Notes: generated from the sequence alone by a model not told the origin. 39,876 nucleotides of DNA from Pseudooceanicola sp. (GCA_002709085.1 PAPR01000056.1:1-39876), one strand, 5' to 3'; counted from the stretch's first letter, positions 15,557-24,657 are shown. Translations and numbers: made by a program.

Positions 15557-15579
15557 AATAGGCGGTGTAAATACTTATT
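15557..15579. promoter_or_regulatory. NsrR-type palindromic operator, site 2
   Basis: A 23-bp imperfect palindrome, AATAGGCG (15557-15564), a 7-bp centre, and TACTTATT (15572-15579). It ends 11 bp before the NsrR-like start codon. Shared with site 1 (13541-13563, reverse complement) are the outer AATAGG and the block TGTAAATAC. The position suggests autoregulation and possibly control of the divergent cyclo-ligase gene. Confidence 0.65.
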
Positions 15580-15590
15580 CGGGGACCCTA

Positions 15591-16019
15591 ATGCGCCTGA
15601 CTACCTTCACGGATTATGGCCTTCGCATGTTGATGCGGATGGGCAGCGCTCCAGATCGCGCCTTCTCTACTGCCGAACTGGCAGAGGAGTTCCAGCTTTC
15701 CCGCAATCATCTCTCCAAGATCATGCAGCGCCTTGCCAAGGCGAAACTCGTGCGGACACGTCGCGGCGGCGGTGGCGGTGCTACCCTGGCACGGCGGCCC
15801 GAAGAGATCCGGCTTGGCGATGTGGTGCGGCTGCTGGAAGAGGGACAGACCCTCGTTGAATGCCTGCAGGCTAACGGTGGCGACTGTACGATTAACGGAT
15901 GCTGTCGGCTGAAGCCCAAGCTGCGCATTGCCGAGATGGCATTCATCGACGCGCTGAACAGATCGACCCTGGCGGATGTCTCGCTCACCCCGCCGCAATC
16001 TGAGTTGAGCCCGACCTGA
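15591..16019 (+). CDS. Rrf2 family iron-sulfur regulator, NsrR-like
   Basis: A 142-residue Rrf2-family transcription factor. The N-terminal winged helix contains MRLTTFTDYGLRMLMRMG and FQLSRNHLSKIMQRLAKAKL, closely following NsrR; the segment LGDVVRLLEEGQTLVECL leads into the cluster-binding loop with cysteines in ECLQANGGDCTINGCCRLKP, a C-X7-C-X5-C pattern with an extra adjacent Cys. That spacing is longer than in E. coli NsrR (X4, X5) and also resembles RirA, so NO sensing is likely but iron sensing is possible. I start at the ATG at 15591 and not the in-frame start at 15417. A matching palindrome precedes it. Confidence 0.85.
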   Translation: MRLTTFTDYGLRMLMRMGSAPDRAFSTAELAEEFQLSRNHLSKIMQRLAKAKLVRTRRGGGGGATLARRPEEIRLGDVVRLLEEGQTLVECLQANGGDCTINGCCRLKPKLRIAEMAFIDALNRSTLADVSLTPPQSELSPT

Positions 16020-16320
16020 GTTGGAAGAGACGGGTCCGTTGTAACTTAGCCGGCTCTGGTCTGGGTCGGTGTTTCGTCGATGATGGCGAAGGCAATCGCC
16101 ACTATGTCCGCATCGCCCGGTTATCAGGCATTTCCTGGGTCTTTCGCATGACATCATGATAGCCCAGACTGCCACTCCCCATCGTCCTTACTGAATGCCC
16201 CGGCGGGTCGTTGCCTTCGTTTCGGCATTCTCAATCGCCGCCGTGCTGAGGACCAAAGGACAGCCCATCAGAATTTATGTCAGGCTTCAGTTTCAGAAAT
16301 GACCGTCGGAATAACCCCTG
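16020..16320. other. Gene-free gap between the NsrR-like gene and the flavoprotein gene
   Basis: About 300 bp between converging genes. The longest suggestive reading is a short minus-strand frame ending near 16053 (DIVAIAFAIIDETPTQTRAG) preceded closely by an in-frame stop; I cannot match it to a family. No strong hairpin with a T-run, repeat or tRNA was seen. It may be degraded coding DNA. Confidence 0.4.
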
Positions 16321-18813
16321 CTATCCGTCCAGTCGAATCGCAGTGTTCTGCGGATCGTAGGGGCTGTCTTCGGTGACGATGGCATCCCAAAACTCACCAA
16401 ACATGCGAACCTTGAGCGCCGTTCCGGGAACGGCGAGATCGGGTCGCACATAGCCCATGCCGATGCTCTTGGAAAAGGCAACCGAATAGCCGCCCGAAGT
16501 CAACCGGCCCACTTTGGTCTCGCCTGAGTATAGCGCCTCGCGACCCCATGGGTCGGCATCTGTCGGTCCGTCGATCAGCAGCGTGACGCAATTGGTGCGG
16601 ATGCCGGTCGCCTCCATCGCCGCCTTGCCGTGAAAGGGTTTGGAGACGTCGACAAAACGTGACAGGTCAGCCTCCAGCGGCGTTGCGTCCCGGCCGAGTT
16701 CCGTGCCGAAAGCCCGGTAGCTCTTTTCCTGCCGCAGCCAGTTCTGCGCCCGCGCGCCGACGAGTTTGAGGCCATGCGCTTCGCCCGCCGCCATCAACTG
16801 GTCATAGAGGTAATTCTGCATCTCTATCGGGTGGTGAAGCTCCCAACCCAGCTCTCCGGTATAGGCCACGCGGATTGCGCGCACCGGGCACATGCCCAAC
16901 TCGATATCGCGCTGGCTGAGCCACGGGAAACGCTTGTTGGACAGGGCCGTCGCGGGGTCCGCATCGCGCAGGAGGCCGGCGAGCACATCGCGCGTCTTTG
17001 GTCCCGCAATGGCGAAGACTCCCCATTGCGTGGTGACGTCATGGCAGGAGATCCAGCCGAAGTCGGCCGTCTTGTCGGCGATCGCCTTTTGCAGGAAATC
17101 GCTGTCGTAATCGCTCCACCCGCCGGCGGAGACGAGGTAATAATCATCCTCCGCGAGCCGCACGATTGTGTATTCCGTCCGGGTCGTACCATGCGAGGTC
17201 AGCGCGTAGGTCAGATTGATCCGCCCGACCTTGGGCAGCTTGTTACAGGTGAACCAGTCGAGGAAGGCGGTCGCGCCCGGCCCGCTCACCAGATGCTTGG
17301 TAAAGGCGGTCGCGTCGATCAGCCCGACGCCTTCGCGGATGGCCTTGGCCTCTTCCACCGCGTATTGCCACCATCCGCCGCGCCGAAAACTGCGTGCGGC
17401 CTGGTCGTCGAACCCAGCGGGGGCGAAATAATTCGGCCGCTCCCAGCCGTTGATCTGACCGAACTGCGCGCCGCGCGCCTTTTGCCGGTCATAGGCGGGC
17501 GAGGTGCGCAGGGGGCGGGCCGCCGCACGCTCTTCGTCCGGGTGGTGCAGGATATAGACGTGTTCGTAGGCTTCCTCGTTCTTCGTGACGGCATATTCGG
17601 TCGTCATCCAGCTGCCGAACCGTTTCGGGTCGAGCGAGGCCATGTCGATCTCTGCTTCGCCCTCGACCATCAGCTGCGCGAGGTAGTGCCCCGCCCCGCC
17701 TGCCGCCGTGATTCCAAAGGAAAAGCCTTCGGCCAGCCACATATTTCTCAGGCCCGGCGCAGGACCGATCAGCGGATTGCCATCCGGAGTGTAGCAGATC
17801 GGCCCGTTGAAATCGTCCTTCAGCCCGACCTCCTCGGAGGACGGCAGGCGGTGGATCATCGACAGATACTCCTCCTCGATCCGGTCGAGATCCAACGGAA
17901 AAAGGTCGGCGCGGAAACTCTCCGGCACACCATAGGGAAAGCGCGCCGGCGCGCCGCGCTCATAGGGGCCGAGGATCCAGCCGCCACGTTCCTCGCGCAC
18001 ATACCATTTCGCGTCGGCATCGCGCAGCACGGGATGTTCCGCGCCGCCCAACTGACGGTAGGCGACGAGGGCGGCGTCGGGTTCGGTCACGATGAACTGA
18101 TGCTCCACCGGGATCGCCGGCGTCTTGATCCCTAACAGCCGTGCCGTGCGCTGCGCGTGATTGCCGGTGGCCGTGACGACATGCTCTGCAGTGATCGTGA
18201 TCTGTTCGTCGGACGGCACGAGATTCCCGCCCTTTTCCACCATGCGCGTGCAGCTCACCTGCCAGTGCGACCCGGTCCAATGATAGCCATCCACCTGCAA
18301 CTTGCGTTCGATGATCACCCCGCGTTGCCGCGCGCCCTTGGCCATCGCCATGGTGACATCCGCCGGGTTGATATAGCCGTCGGTCGGGTGAAAAATCGCA
18401 CCCTTCAGGTCATCGACGCGGACCAGCGGCCACCGCGCCTTGATCTCTTTGGGCGTCATCCATTCATAGGGCACCTCGGCGGTCTCTGCGGTGGAGGCGT
18501 AGAGCATGTATTCGTCCATCCGCGCCTGGGTCTGAGCCATGCGCAGATTGCCGACGATGGAAAACCCGGCGTTCAACCCGGTTTCGGCCTCCAGCGCTTT
18601 GTATAATTCGACGGAGTATTTGTGAATATGGGTCGCCGCATAGGACATATTGAACAGCGGCAATAGACCGGCGGCGTGCCATGTCGATCCCGAAGTCAGC
18701 TCATCCCGTTCCAGCAGCATCACGTCCCGCCAGCCAGCGCGCGCCAGATGGTACGCGATGGATGTCCCGACGGCCCCTCCCCCGACGACGAGTGCTTTGA
18801 CTTGGGTTTTCAT
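16321..18813 (-). CDS. FAD-dependent dimethylglycine/sarcosine dehydrogenase-like protein with GcvT domain
   Basis: An 830-residue two-domain protein. The N-terminal half is a DAO-type FAD oxidoreductase: dinucleotide motif ALVVGGGAVGTSIAYHLARA, then LERDELTSGSTWHAAGLLPL, the loop in which family members anchor FAD, and the C-terminal FAD segment GFSFGITAAGGAGHYLAQL. From about residue 440 it continues into a linker and an aminomethyltransferase (GcvT) folate-binding domain, with GVGLIDATAFTKHLVSGPGA, GVFAIAGPKTRDVLAGL and VRAIRVAYTGELGWELHHP. This architecture oxidatively demethylates methylated glycines and passes formaldehyde to tetrahydrofolate. Whether the substrate is dimethylglycine, sarcosine or another N-methyl compound cannot be decided. 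The ATG at 18813 (MKTQVKALVVGG) fits the FAD motif better than the open frame's start at 18888. Confidence 0.88.
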   Translation of the reverse strand: MKTQVKALVVGGGAVGTSIAYHLARAGWRDVMLLERDELTSGSTWHAAGLLPLFNMSYAATHIHKYSVELYKALEAETGLNAGFSIVGNLRMAQTQARMDEYMLYASTAETAEVPYEWMTPKEIKARWPLVRVDDLKGAIFHPTDGYINPADVTMAMAKGARQRGVIIERKLQVDGYHWTGSHWQVSCTRMVEKGGNLVPSDEQITITAEHVVTATGNHAQRTARLLGIKTPAIPVEHQFIVTEPDAALVAYRQLGGAEHPVLRDADAKWYVREERGGWILGPYERGAPARFPYGVPESFRADLFPLDLDRIEEEYLSMIHRLPSSEEVGLKDDFNGPICYTPDGNPLIGPAPGLRNMWLAEGFSFGITAAGGAGHYLAQLMVEGEAEIDMASLDPKRFGSWMTTEYAVTKNEEAYEHVYILHHPDEERAAARPLRTSPAYDRQKARGAQFGQINGWERPNYFAPAGFDDQAARSFRRGGWWQYAVEEAKAIREGVGLIDATAFTKHLVSGPGATAFLDWFTCNKLPKVGRINLTYALTSHGTTRTEYTIVRLAEDDYYLVSAGGWSDYDSDFLQKAIADKTADFGWISCHDVTTQWGVFAIAGPKTRDVLAGLLRDADPATALSNKRFPWLSQRDIELGMCPVRAIRVAYTGELGWELHHPIEMQNYLYDQLMAAGEAHGLKLVGARAQNWLRQEKSYRAFGTELGRDATPLEADLSRFVDVSKPFHGKAAMEATGIRTNCVTLLIDGPTDADPWGREALYSGETKVGRLTSGGYSVAFSKSIGMGYVRPDLAVPGTALKVRMFGEFWDAIVTEDSPYDPQNTAIRLDG

Positions 18814-18969
18814 CAGCGGGAACTCCGATTGGCCTCGTCCCGGTGTATCAGGCGTAGAAACCGGCGCACGGTCCAGCCGACATTCCAAGGGCGGAAAGCG
18901 ACCTAGCGGCGATTTTTGCCGCCCCCATCGGCACGCGATGGCCTGTCGCCATCGAAAAACTGCCCGCGC

Positions 18970-20754
18970 CTATTCCCCATAGGCTACGCCTTCGCGCCGG
19001 GGGTCCGCCGCGCCGATCAACCCTTCCGGCGTGATCGCGACAGCGTGCAACCCGCTGTTCAAATCCGTGATATTGGTCGGGAAGCCGCGTTCATTCAGCG
19101 CCGCCGCGATGCCCTCGGCGGCTGATCCCCTCTCGATATCATAGGTCCCGAAACGGTTGATCGCATGCGGCAGGGAAACCGCCTTTTGCAAATCCATCCC
19201 ATTGAGATAGCGCCAGACCGCTTCCGCGACATACCCGATGATGCGACTCCCACCCGGAGAGCCGATGACCAGCACCGGCTTGCCCTTCCGCAACACGATA
19301 GTTGGCGCCATGGAGGATCGCGGACGCTTGCCCGGCTCCACCCGATTGGCAATTGCAACACCGTCTCGATGCGCGCGAAAGGAAAAATCGGTCAGCTGAT
19401 TGTTCAACAGGAAACCGCCCGCCATCACCCGTGATCCGAATGCGTTTTCGATACTCGATGTCAGGGACAACGCGTTGCCATATTGATCAACGATGGAGAT
19501 ATGGGTCGTCGACGGCAGGCTGCGCCCCACATGATCAGCCATATTAAGGCTGTGGTCAAAGACAGGCTTGCCCGGCGCGACCTCTTCCAGCGCTCGATCA
19601 TCGAGGACTGAACCTGCGCGGTCAGTCAGGTACGTCGCGTCCAGCAGGCCCTCAACCGGCACCGGATGATAGTCGCTGTCGGCCACGTAGCGCCCGCGAT
19701 CCGCGAACACGAGGCGCGAGATATTGCCAAGGCGTATCAAGTGGCCAACATCCGAATTGTCCTCGGTTGCGTGCGCAACCTCAGCGAGCATGCCGAGGAT
19801 TTGCGCAACCGCGATCCCGCCGGATGACGGTGGTCCCATACCGCAGATCGCATGCTGTGAAACATCGACGCAGACAGGCGCGCGCTCCTTGATTGTGTAG
19901 TTGCGCAGGTCCCATTCGCTTAACAATCCCGGTCGCTTGGCGTTCTGGACTGCTCGCGTGATGTCCCGGCCGATTTTGCCGTCGTAAAACGACGAGACGC
20001 CTTTCTCCGCAAGGGTTCGCAGGGTTTCAGCGTAGGCCGTGTTGGTCAGGCGGTCGCCCTCTCCTATTGGTGCGCCGCCCGGCAGAAAGTAGGCGGCCGT
20101 GTCGGCATGAACGGCCAATCGATCCGCATCCGCAGCGACCATCGCCGCTAGCCGAGCGGACACCGCAAAGCCGTCTTCCCCAAGGTCGATCGCCGGCGCG
20201 AGAAGCCGCGCCCATGGCAGGCGACCCCATCTGTCGTGCGCGCCGCGCATCAGCGCCGGCGTGCCCGGTACGCCGACCGACAGTCCGCCGACCACCGCAT
20301 CAAAGAAGCCGAGCGGTTCGCCGGTCGCATTCTGAAACAACCGGGGCGTCGCATCCATCGGTGCGGTTTCGCGTCCGTCGAGCGAGAAGACTTCGCCCAG
20401 TGCAGCATCGAAATACAGTAGGAAACCGCCCCCGCCGAGACCGGAGCTTTGCGGTTCCACCAAGCCGAGCACGGCCTGCACCGAGACCATGGCATCCGCC
20501 GCCGTTCCCCCTTGTCGCAAGATGTCCGCGCCAGCGCGCACCGCTTCGGGATGCGCGGCCGAGATCATCCAGTTTGCCGCACGCATAGCGCGACCCTGGG
20601 CCTTTGCGTGTTGTGCGGCGCGCACACCGGGATCCGCGCTCCGCGCGGAAAGGTCGGTCGTCAGTTCCGGCGCGATATCGTCGGTCGCCTGCTGCGCCGC
20701 GACCGGCCCACAGGACAAAGCAACCGCAAGCGCGAGCGTGAATATCCATCTCAA
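18970..20754 (-). CDS. ggt: Gamma-glutamyltransferase (periplasmic, TTG start proposed)
   Basis: Periplasmic N-terminal nucleophile enzyme cleaving the gamma-glutamyl bond of glutathione and related compounds. The precursor self-cleaves before Thr in LPSTTHISIVDQYGNALSLT, the nucleophile region; other family blocks are SSGLGGGGFLLYFDAALG, RETAPMDATP, GVPGTPALM, GPPSSGGIAVAQILG and IGSPGGSRIIGYVAEA. A signal peptide is clear (RWIFTLALAVALSCGPVAA). In-frame ATGs lie at 20787 and 20769, but neither has a well-placed ribosome site; the TTG at 20754 follows GGAGG by eight bases and leaves a compact signal peptide, giving 594 residues. Divergent from etfBA. Confidence 0.9.
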   Translation of the reverse strand: MRWIFTLALAVALSCGPVAAQQATDDIAPELTTDLSARSADPGVRAAQHAKAQGRAMRAANWMISAAHPEAVRAGADILRQGGTAADAMVSVQAVLGLVEPQSSGLGGGGFLLYFDAALGEVFSLDGRETAPMDATPRLFQNATGEPLGFFDAVVGGLSVGVPGTPALMRGAHDRWGRLPWARLLAPAIDLGEDGFAVSARLAAMVAADADRLAVHADTAAYFLPGGAPIGEGDRLTNTAYAETLRTLAEKGVSSFYDGKIGRDITRAVQNAKRPGLLSEWDLRNYTIKERAPVCVDVSQHAICGMGPPSSGGIAVAQILGMLAEVAHATEDNSDVGHLIRLGNISRLVFADRGRYVADSDYHPVPVEGLLDATYLTDRAGSVLDDRALEEVAPGKPVFDHSLNMADHVGRSLPSTTHISIVDQYGNALSLTSSIENAFGSRVMAGGFLLNNQLTDFSFRAHRDGVAIANRVEPGKRPRSSMAPTIVLRKGKPVLVIGSPGGSRIIGYVAEAVWRYLNGMDLQKAVSLPHAINRFGTYDIERGSAAEGIAAALNERGFPTNITDLNSGLHAVAITPEGLIGAADPRREGVAYGE

Positions 20755-20813
20755 CGAGACATCCTCCATGCTGATTCGCCCTATCATACCTCAGCAAATG
20801 ATAGCGCTATATT

Positions 20814-20860
20814 ATTCTGCATTGCAGAATTAGCCCCTGAGTTGCGGAAATTTGCGGCAA
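20814..20860. promoter_or_regulatory. Cluster of TTGC-type operator half-sites between ggt and etfB
   Basis: A perfect palindrome ATTCTGCA-T-TGCAGAAT (20814-20830) is followed by two direct elements TTGCGGAAA (20842-20850) and TTTGCGGCAA (20851-20860). The string ATTCTGCATTGC and the element TTGCGGCAA both recur upstream of ccr (28161-28177, minus strand). The pattern is reminiscent of the TTTGCAAA repeats bound by ScfR/RamB-type short-chain acyl-CoA regulators such as PccR. The regulator itself is not in the window. Confidence 0.5.
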
Positions 20861-20883
20861 GAGGTGATCGATAAAGCGTCTTT

Positions 20884-20913
20884 TTGATCTGTCCCACCCC
20901 CTCGCAAGAATAT
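20884..20913 (+). promoter_or_regulatory. Possible sigma-70 promoter of etfBA
   Basis: TTGATC (20884-20889) and GAATAT (20908-20913) are separated by 18 bp and lie about 70 bp upstream of the etfB ATG, just downstream of the TTGC half-site cluster. The match is moderate. Confidence 0.35.
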
Positions 20914-20983
20914 ATCAACACGGCTGAGCTGGGCATTCCGAATCCGACTTGCCCGAGTGAAATTTAAAAGGGAGAGACCGCTG

Positions 20984-21742
20984 ATGAAGGTGCTTGTGCC
21001 TGTCAAACGCGTGATCGACTACAACGTGAAGGTTCGCGTCAAAGCGGACGGATCGGGCGTCGATCTTGCCAATGTGAAAATGTCGATGAACCCCTTCGAC
21101 GAAATCGCTGTTGAAGAAGCGATCCGTCTGAAGGAGGCCGGAAAGGCCGAAGAGGTCGTCGTTGTCTCCATCGGGGTTAAGCAATCCCAGGAAACCTTGC
21201 GCACGGCGCTGGCCATGGGCGCCGATCGCGCCATTCTGGTGGTCGCGGCGGACGATGTGCACAATGACATCGAACCGCTGGCTGTCGCGAAAATCCTCAA
21301 GGGTGTCATCGACGAGGAACAGCCTGGCCTTGTGATCGCCGGCAAACAGGCGATCGACAACGACATGAACGCCACCGGTCAGATGCTGGCGGCCCTCACG
21401 GGTTGGGCGCAGGCGACTTTCGCCAACAAGCTCGACATCGAGGGCGACTCGGCCACGGTCACGCGCGAGGTCGATGGCGGTCTTCAGACCATCAAGGTCA
21501 AGATGCCCGCGATCATCACCGCAGATCTGCGTCTGAACGAGCCGCGCTACGCCAGCCTTCCCAATATCATGAAGGCCAAGAAAAAGCCGCTGGAAGAGAA
21601 ATCCGCGGACGACTACGGCGTTGACACATCGCCCCGGCTGGAAATCGTCAAGACCACTGAGCCCGAGGCCCGCAAGGCCGGTGAAATGGTGCCGGACGTC
21701 GACACGCTGGTTGCGAAACTCAAAGAGAAGGGGATCGTCTGA
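20984..21742 (+). CDS. etfB: Electron transfer flavoprotein subunit beta
   Basis: Small subunit of the ETF heterodimer, which carries electrons from acyl-CoA and N-methyl amino acid dehydrogenases to ETF-ubiquinone oxidoreductase. The 252-residue product begins [19 protein letters not shown], the classical start, and contains [31 protein letters not shown] and [20 protein letters not shown], the AMP-binding region. The frame is open back to 20957, but the ATG at 20984 is preceded by GGGAGAG and matches the family. Its stop overlaps the etfA start (TGATG). Probable users in the window or pathway are methylsuccinyl-CoA dehydrogenase (not present) and perhaps the flavoprotein at 16321. Confidence 0.96.
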   Translation: MKVLVPVKRVIDYNVKVRVKADGSGVDLANVKMSMNPFDEIAVEEAIRLKEAGKAEEVVVVSIGVKQSQETLRTALAMGADRAILVVAADDVHNDIEPLAVAKILKGVIDEEQPGLVIAGKQAIDNDMNATGQMLAALTGWAQATFANKLDIEGDSATVTREVDGGLQTIKVKMPAIITADLRLNEPRYASLPNIMKAKKKPLEEKSADDYGVDTSPRLEIVKTTEPEARKAGEMVPDVDTLVAKLKEKGIV

Positions 21743-22668
21743 TGGCTGTTCTTCTACTTGCTGAAATCAATGACGGCGAACTGGCGATGGATGCCACCGC
21801 CAAGGCCGTTTCGGGCTGCAAAGCGCTCGGCGACGTGACCATCCTGGCCGCGGGTGCCAAGGCCAAGGACGCGGCTCAGACCGCCGCCACGATTGACGGT
21901 GTCGCATCGGTCCTGGTTGTCGAAGACCCGCTTTACAGCCACCGGCTGGCGGAACCCGTTTCGGCGCTGATCGTGTCTTTGGCCGGTGATTATTCGCATA
22001 TCGTGGCCCCTGCCACGACGGATGCGAAAAACATCATGCCGCGTGTTGCTGCCCTCCTCGATGTGATGATCCTGACGGATGTCACGGCCGTCGTGGATGC
22101 GGATACCTTTGAGCGTCCGGTGTATGCCGGTAACGCCATTCAGACCGTAAAGTCGAAAGATGAAAAGAAGGTTATCACCTTCCGGACATCGACATTCGAC
22201 GCCGCCGGAACCGGCGGGTCCGCGTCTGTCAGCGACACCGCGAAAGCGGAAGACCCCGGTCTGTCGGAATGGCTGGAAGACTCCATGGCCGCCTCTGACC
22301 GCCCGGAACTGACCTCGGCCGGTGTGGTCGTGTCCGGTGGCCGCGGCGTCGGGTCGAAGGACGACTTCGCGATCATCGAAAAGCTCGCGGACAAGCTGGG
22401 CGCAGCCGTCGGCGCATCGCGCGCGGCCGTCGATTCGGGCTACGCACCGAACGATTGGCAGGTCGGTCAGACCGGCAAGGTCGTCGCACCGGACCTCTAC
22501 GTCGCGGTCGGCATCTCGGGTGCGATCCAGCACCTCGCCGGGATGAAGGACTCCAAGGTCATCGTCGCGATCAACAAGGACGAAGAGGCCCCGATCTTCC
22601 AGGTCGCGGACTACGGCCTTGTGGCAGACTTGTTCACGGCAGTGCCTGAACTGGTTGAAAAGCTGTAA
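21742..22668 (+). CDS. etfA: Electron transfer flavoprotein subunit alpha
   Basis: Large, FAD-binding subunit of ETF, 308 residues. The N-terminal domain starts [18 protein letters not shown] and includes [20 protein letters not shown]. The C-terminal FAD domain has [60 protein letters not shown] and [20 protein letters not shown], all typical of the family and positioned normally. It is translationally coupled to etfB and followed by a strong intrinsic terminator, so etfBA is a two-gene operon. Confidence 0.97.
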   Translation: MAVLLLAEINDGELAMDATAKAVSGCKALGDVTILAAGAKAKDAAQTAATIDGVASVLVVEDPLYSHRLAEPVSALIVSLAGDYSHIVAPATTDAKNIMPRVAALLDVMILTDVTAVVDADTFERPVYAGNAIQTVKSKDEKKVITFRTSTFDAAGTGGSASVSDTAKAEDPGLSEWLEDSMAASDRPELTSAGVVVSGGRGVGSKDDFAIIEKLADKLGAAVGASRAAVDSGYAPNDWQVGQTGKVVAPDLYVAVGISGAIQHLAGMKDSKVIVAINKDEEAPIFQVADYGLVADLFTAVPELVEKL

Positions 22669-22708
22669 GCTTTCGACGCGGCTACGTGCCCGTCTTTGAA
22701 TAATGCAG

Positions 22709-22736
22709 AAGGCCCGTGACTATCGCGGGCCTTTTT
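22709..22736 (+). terminator. Intrinsic terminator of etfBA
   Basis: AAGGCCCG (22709-22716) pairs with CGGGCCTT (22726-22733) across a 9-nt loop, and the stem runs into TTTTT (22732-22736). It lies about 40 bp after the etfA stop. Confidence 0.85.
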
Positions 22737-22765
22737 CTATGCGACGTCGCGACAGGACCCAGGGA

Positions 22766-23632
22766 TTATGGCGGCCCGGTTTTGACCGACTGGGGCAAAG
22801 GCGCAAAGCGCCGCAGGATTGGGGCGAGGTCCGCGGCTGCTTCCTCATACACAGGTGCGCCGAATTGGCTCTGTGCCGCACTTGTCTCCAGTTGCGAGAA
22901 TACCAGACCCTCTGCGTCGCGCGCTAGCGCCGCGTCCGCGGGGCTCGTCGTAATCACATCGACCACCAACGGCCGGAGGGCGGCGAACATGGCCGCGTCG
23001 GCGGTCAGCAGATCGTCGACCCTGACGATTGACGCTTCCGCAGAACTGCCTTTTGCCACGCGTGGTGCAATCCTGTGCAGGATCACCGGCCCGCTGATCC
23101 TTGAAATCAACGTCCTCATCCGCGCGCCCCAGGCCTCCTTAAGCTCTGCCTGAATGTCTGCGAAACGCACGGGGGACAAACTGTGCAGGCGTTGCAGCAG
23201 ATGTCCGGTAAAGTGAAACGGCGTGAAATCGACGTCACGAAAGATCGTTCGCAGCAAGGGCGTGGCTGACAAAAACCTGTCGTTGCGTCTGGGGTGCACG
23301 CTGTAAAACCGATTGGACATGTTCTGCAAACTAACGTCCCCCAGGACCGTCACCCGCGCTCGTGCGGTCATGTCCAGAAGCGCCTGATCCTTGAGGTAGA
23401 GATCAACGCCCGCATTGACCACGCCAAGGTTGACACAGCGTAACCCGCTCCGCTGCCCGACGAGATCCGGCAAGGGGTCGCGCAGGAATTTTCCATAGAC
23501 CGATGTGCCACCAAAAAATAGCGCATGCGGTCGAGACAGGTCACAGCGTGGCCCCCGGAACGTCACGCGGGACGCGCCATAGCGGCACGGAGAATAATCG
23601 AGGTCTTGCGACCCCATGCGTTGAAAGCTCAT
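22766..23632 (-). CDS. DUF6473 family protein
   Basis: A 288-residue protein that I match from memory to DUF6473, a Rhodobacterales-enriched family of unknown function. It has an SGNH-hydrolase-like flavour: RVTFRGPRCDL, then HALFFGGTSVYGKFLRDPLP, where family members I recall read LGGSETYG, then RCVNLGVVNAGVDLYLKD, and the conserved NRFYSVHPRRNDRFLSATPL and DFTPFHFTGHLLQRL. No signal peptide. The ATG at 23632 is used; upstream in-frame TTG and GTG codons up to 23644 are less likely. It is convergent with etfA, separated by the etf terminator, and divergent from the 3-hydroxyacyl-CoA dehydrogenase gene. Confidence 0.75.
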   Translation of the reverse strand: MSFQRMGSQDLDYSPCRYGASRVTFRGPRCDLSRPHALFFGGTSVYGKFLRDPLPDLVGQRSGLRCVNLGVVNAGVDLYLKDQALLDMTARARVTVLGDVSLQNMSNRFYSVHPRRNDRFLSATPLLRTIFRDVDFTPFHFTGHLLQRLHSLSPVRFADIQAELKEAWGARMRTLISRISGPVILHRIAPRVAKGSSAEASIVRVDDLLTADAAMFAALRPLVVDVITTSPADAALARDAEGLVFSQLETSAAQSQFGAPVYEEAAADLAPILRRFAPLPQSVKTGPP

Positions 23633-23781
23633 CACACTCACCAAATCAAAACACCCAAAGGACGGTGTGACTCCATTTTCTTACCAATCTGCTAAATATG
23701 GCATTCACTGCAAATGGTCGGTACTTGCAGGCCCGTTCCGCTTTGGCCACTGTAAGCGACAGCATTTTCTTGGAGGACCGG

Positions 23782-24657
23782 ATGGTAATCGAAACTGTGG
23801 GTGTGATCGGGGCGGGACAGATGGGCAATGGCATCGCCCATGTCTTTGCGCTGGCGGGTTATGACGTGCTGATGACCGATATCAAGCAAGAAGCTCTGGA
23901 CCACGCCACCACGCAGATCGAACGCAATCTCGCGCGTCAGGTCAGTCGTGAGCTGATCACCGAAGAGGCAAAGACCGAGGCCCAGCGGCGCATCAAGACG
24001 ACGCTGAAGCTGCCCGACCTCGGCCAGAGCGATCTGGTGATCGAGGCCGCAACCGAACGCGAGACGGTCAAGGACGCGATCTTCAAGGAGCTATTGCCCC
24101 ACCTCAAGCCCGAGACGATCCTGACGTCCAACACCTCCTCCATATCGATCACCCGCCTTGCCAGCCGTACGGACCGACCCGAAAAATTCATGGGGTTTCA
24201 CTTCATGAACCCGGTGCCGGTGATGCAGCTCGTCGAATTGATCCGCGGTATTGCAACGGACGAACCCACCTACAAGGCTTGTCACGAGGTCGTCGAAAAG
24301 CTCGGCAAGACCGCCTCCAGCGCCGAGGATTTCCCCGCCTTCATCGTTAACCGGGTGTTGGTCCCGATGATAAACGAGGCGGTCTACGTGCTGTATGAGG
24401 GCGTCGGCAACGTCAAATCTATCGACGAGGCGATGAAGCTGGGCGCCAACCACCCCATGGGGCCGCTGGAGCTGGCGGATTTCATTGGCCTCGACACCTG
24501 CCTCGCGATCATGAACGTGTTGCACGACGGTCTGGCGGATACCAAGTATCGCCCCTGCCCGCTGCTGACTAAATATGTCGAGGCCGGCTGGCTTGGCCGA
24601 AAGTCAGGACGCGGCTTTTACGACTATCGCGGCGACACGCCGGTGCCGACCCGCTAG
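23782..24657 (+). CDS. hbd: 3-hydroxybutyryl-CoA dehydrogenase
   Basis: NAD(P)-dependent interconversion of 3-hydroxybutyryl-CoA and acetoacetyl-CoA. The 291-residue product has the N-terminal Rossmann motif VGVIGAGQMGNGIAHVFALA, TSNTSSISITRLA, the catalytic-loop block GFHFMNPVPVMQLVELI with its conserved His and Asn, and the C-terminal domain with NHPMGPLELADFIGLDTCLA and KSGRGFYDY. Length and domains match the short, monofunctional enzyme. The ATG at 23782 (MVIETVGVIG) follows GGAGG by six bases, although the frame is open back to 23698. Last four bases overlap the convergent DoxX gene. Upstream, CTGCAA and TTGCAG half-sites separated by 11 bp (about 23707-23729) recall the TTGC elements at etfB and ccr. 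Confidence 0.94.
   Translation: MVIETVGVIGAGQMGNGIAHVFALAGYDVLMTDIKQEALDHATTQIERNLARQVSRELITEEAKTEAQRRIKTTLKLPDLGQSDLVIEAATERETVKDAIFKELLPHLKPETILTSNTSSISITRLASRTDRPEKFMGFHFMNPVPVMQLVELIRGIATDEPTYKACHEVVEKLGKTASSAEDFPAFIVNRVLVPMINEAVYVLYEGVGNVKSIDEAMKLGANHPMGPLELADFIGLDTCLAIMNVLHDGLADTKYRPCPLLTKYVEAGWLGRKSGRGFYDYRGDTPVPTR

Noticed and set aside
16020..16320. Insertion sequence remnant
   Set aside because: No terminal inverted repeats, target duplication or transposase motif could be found.
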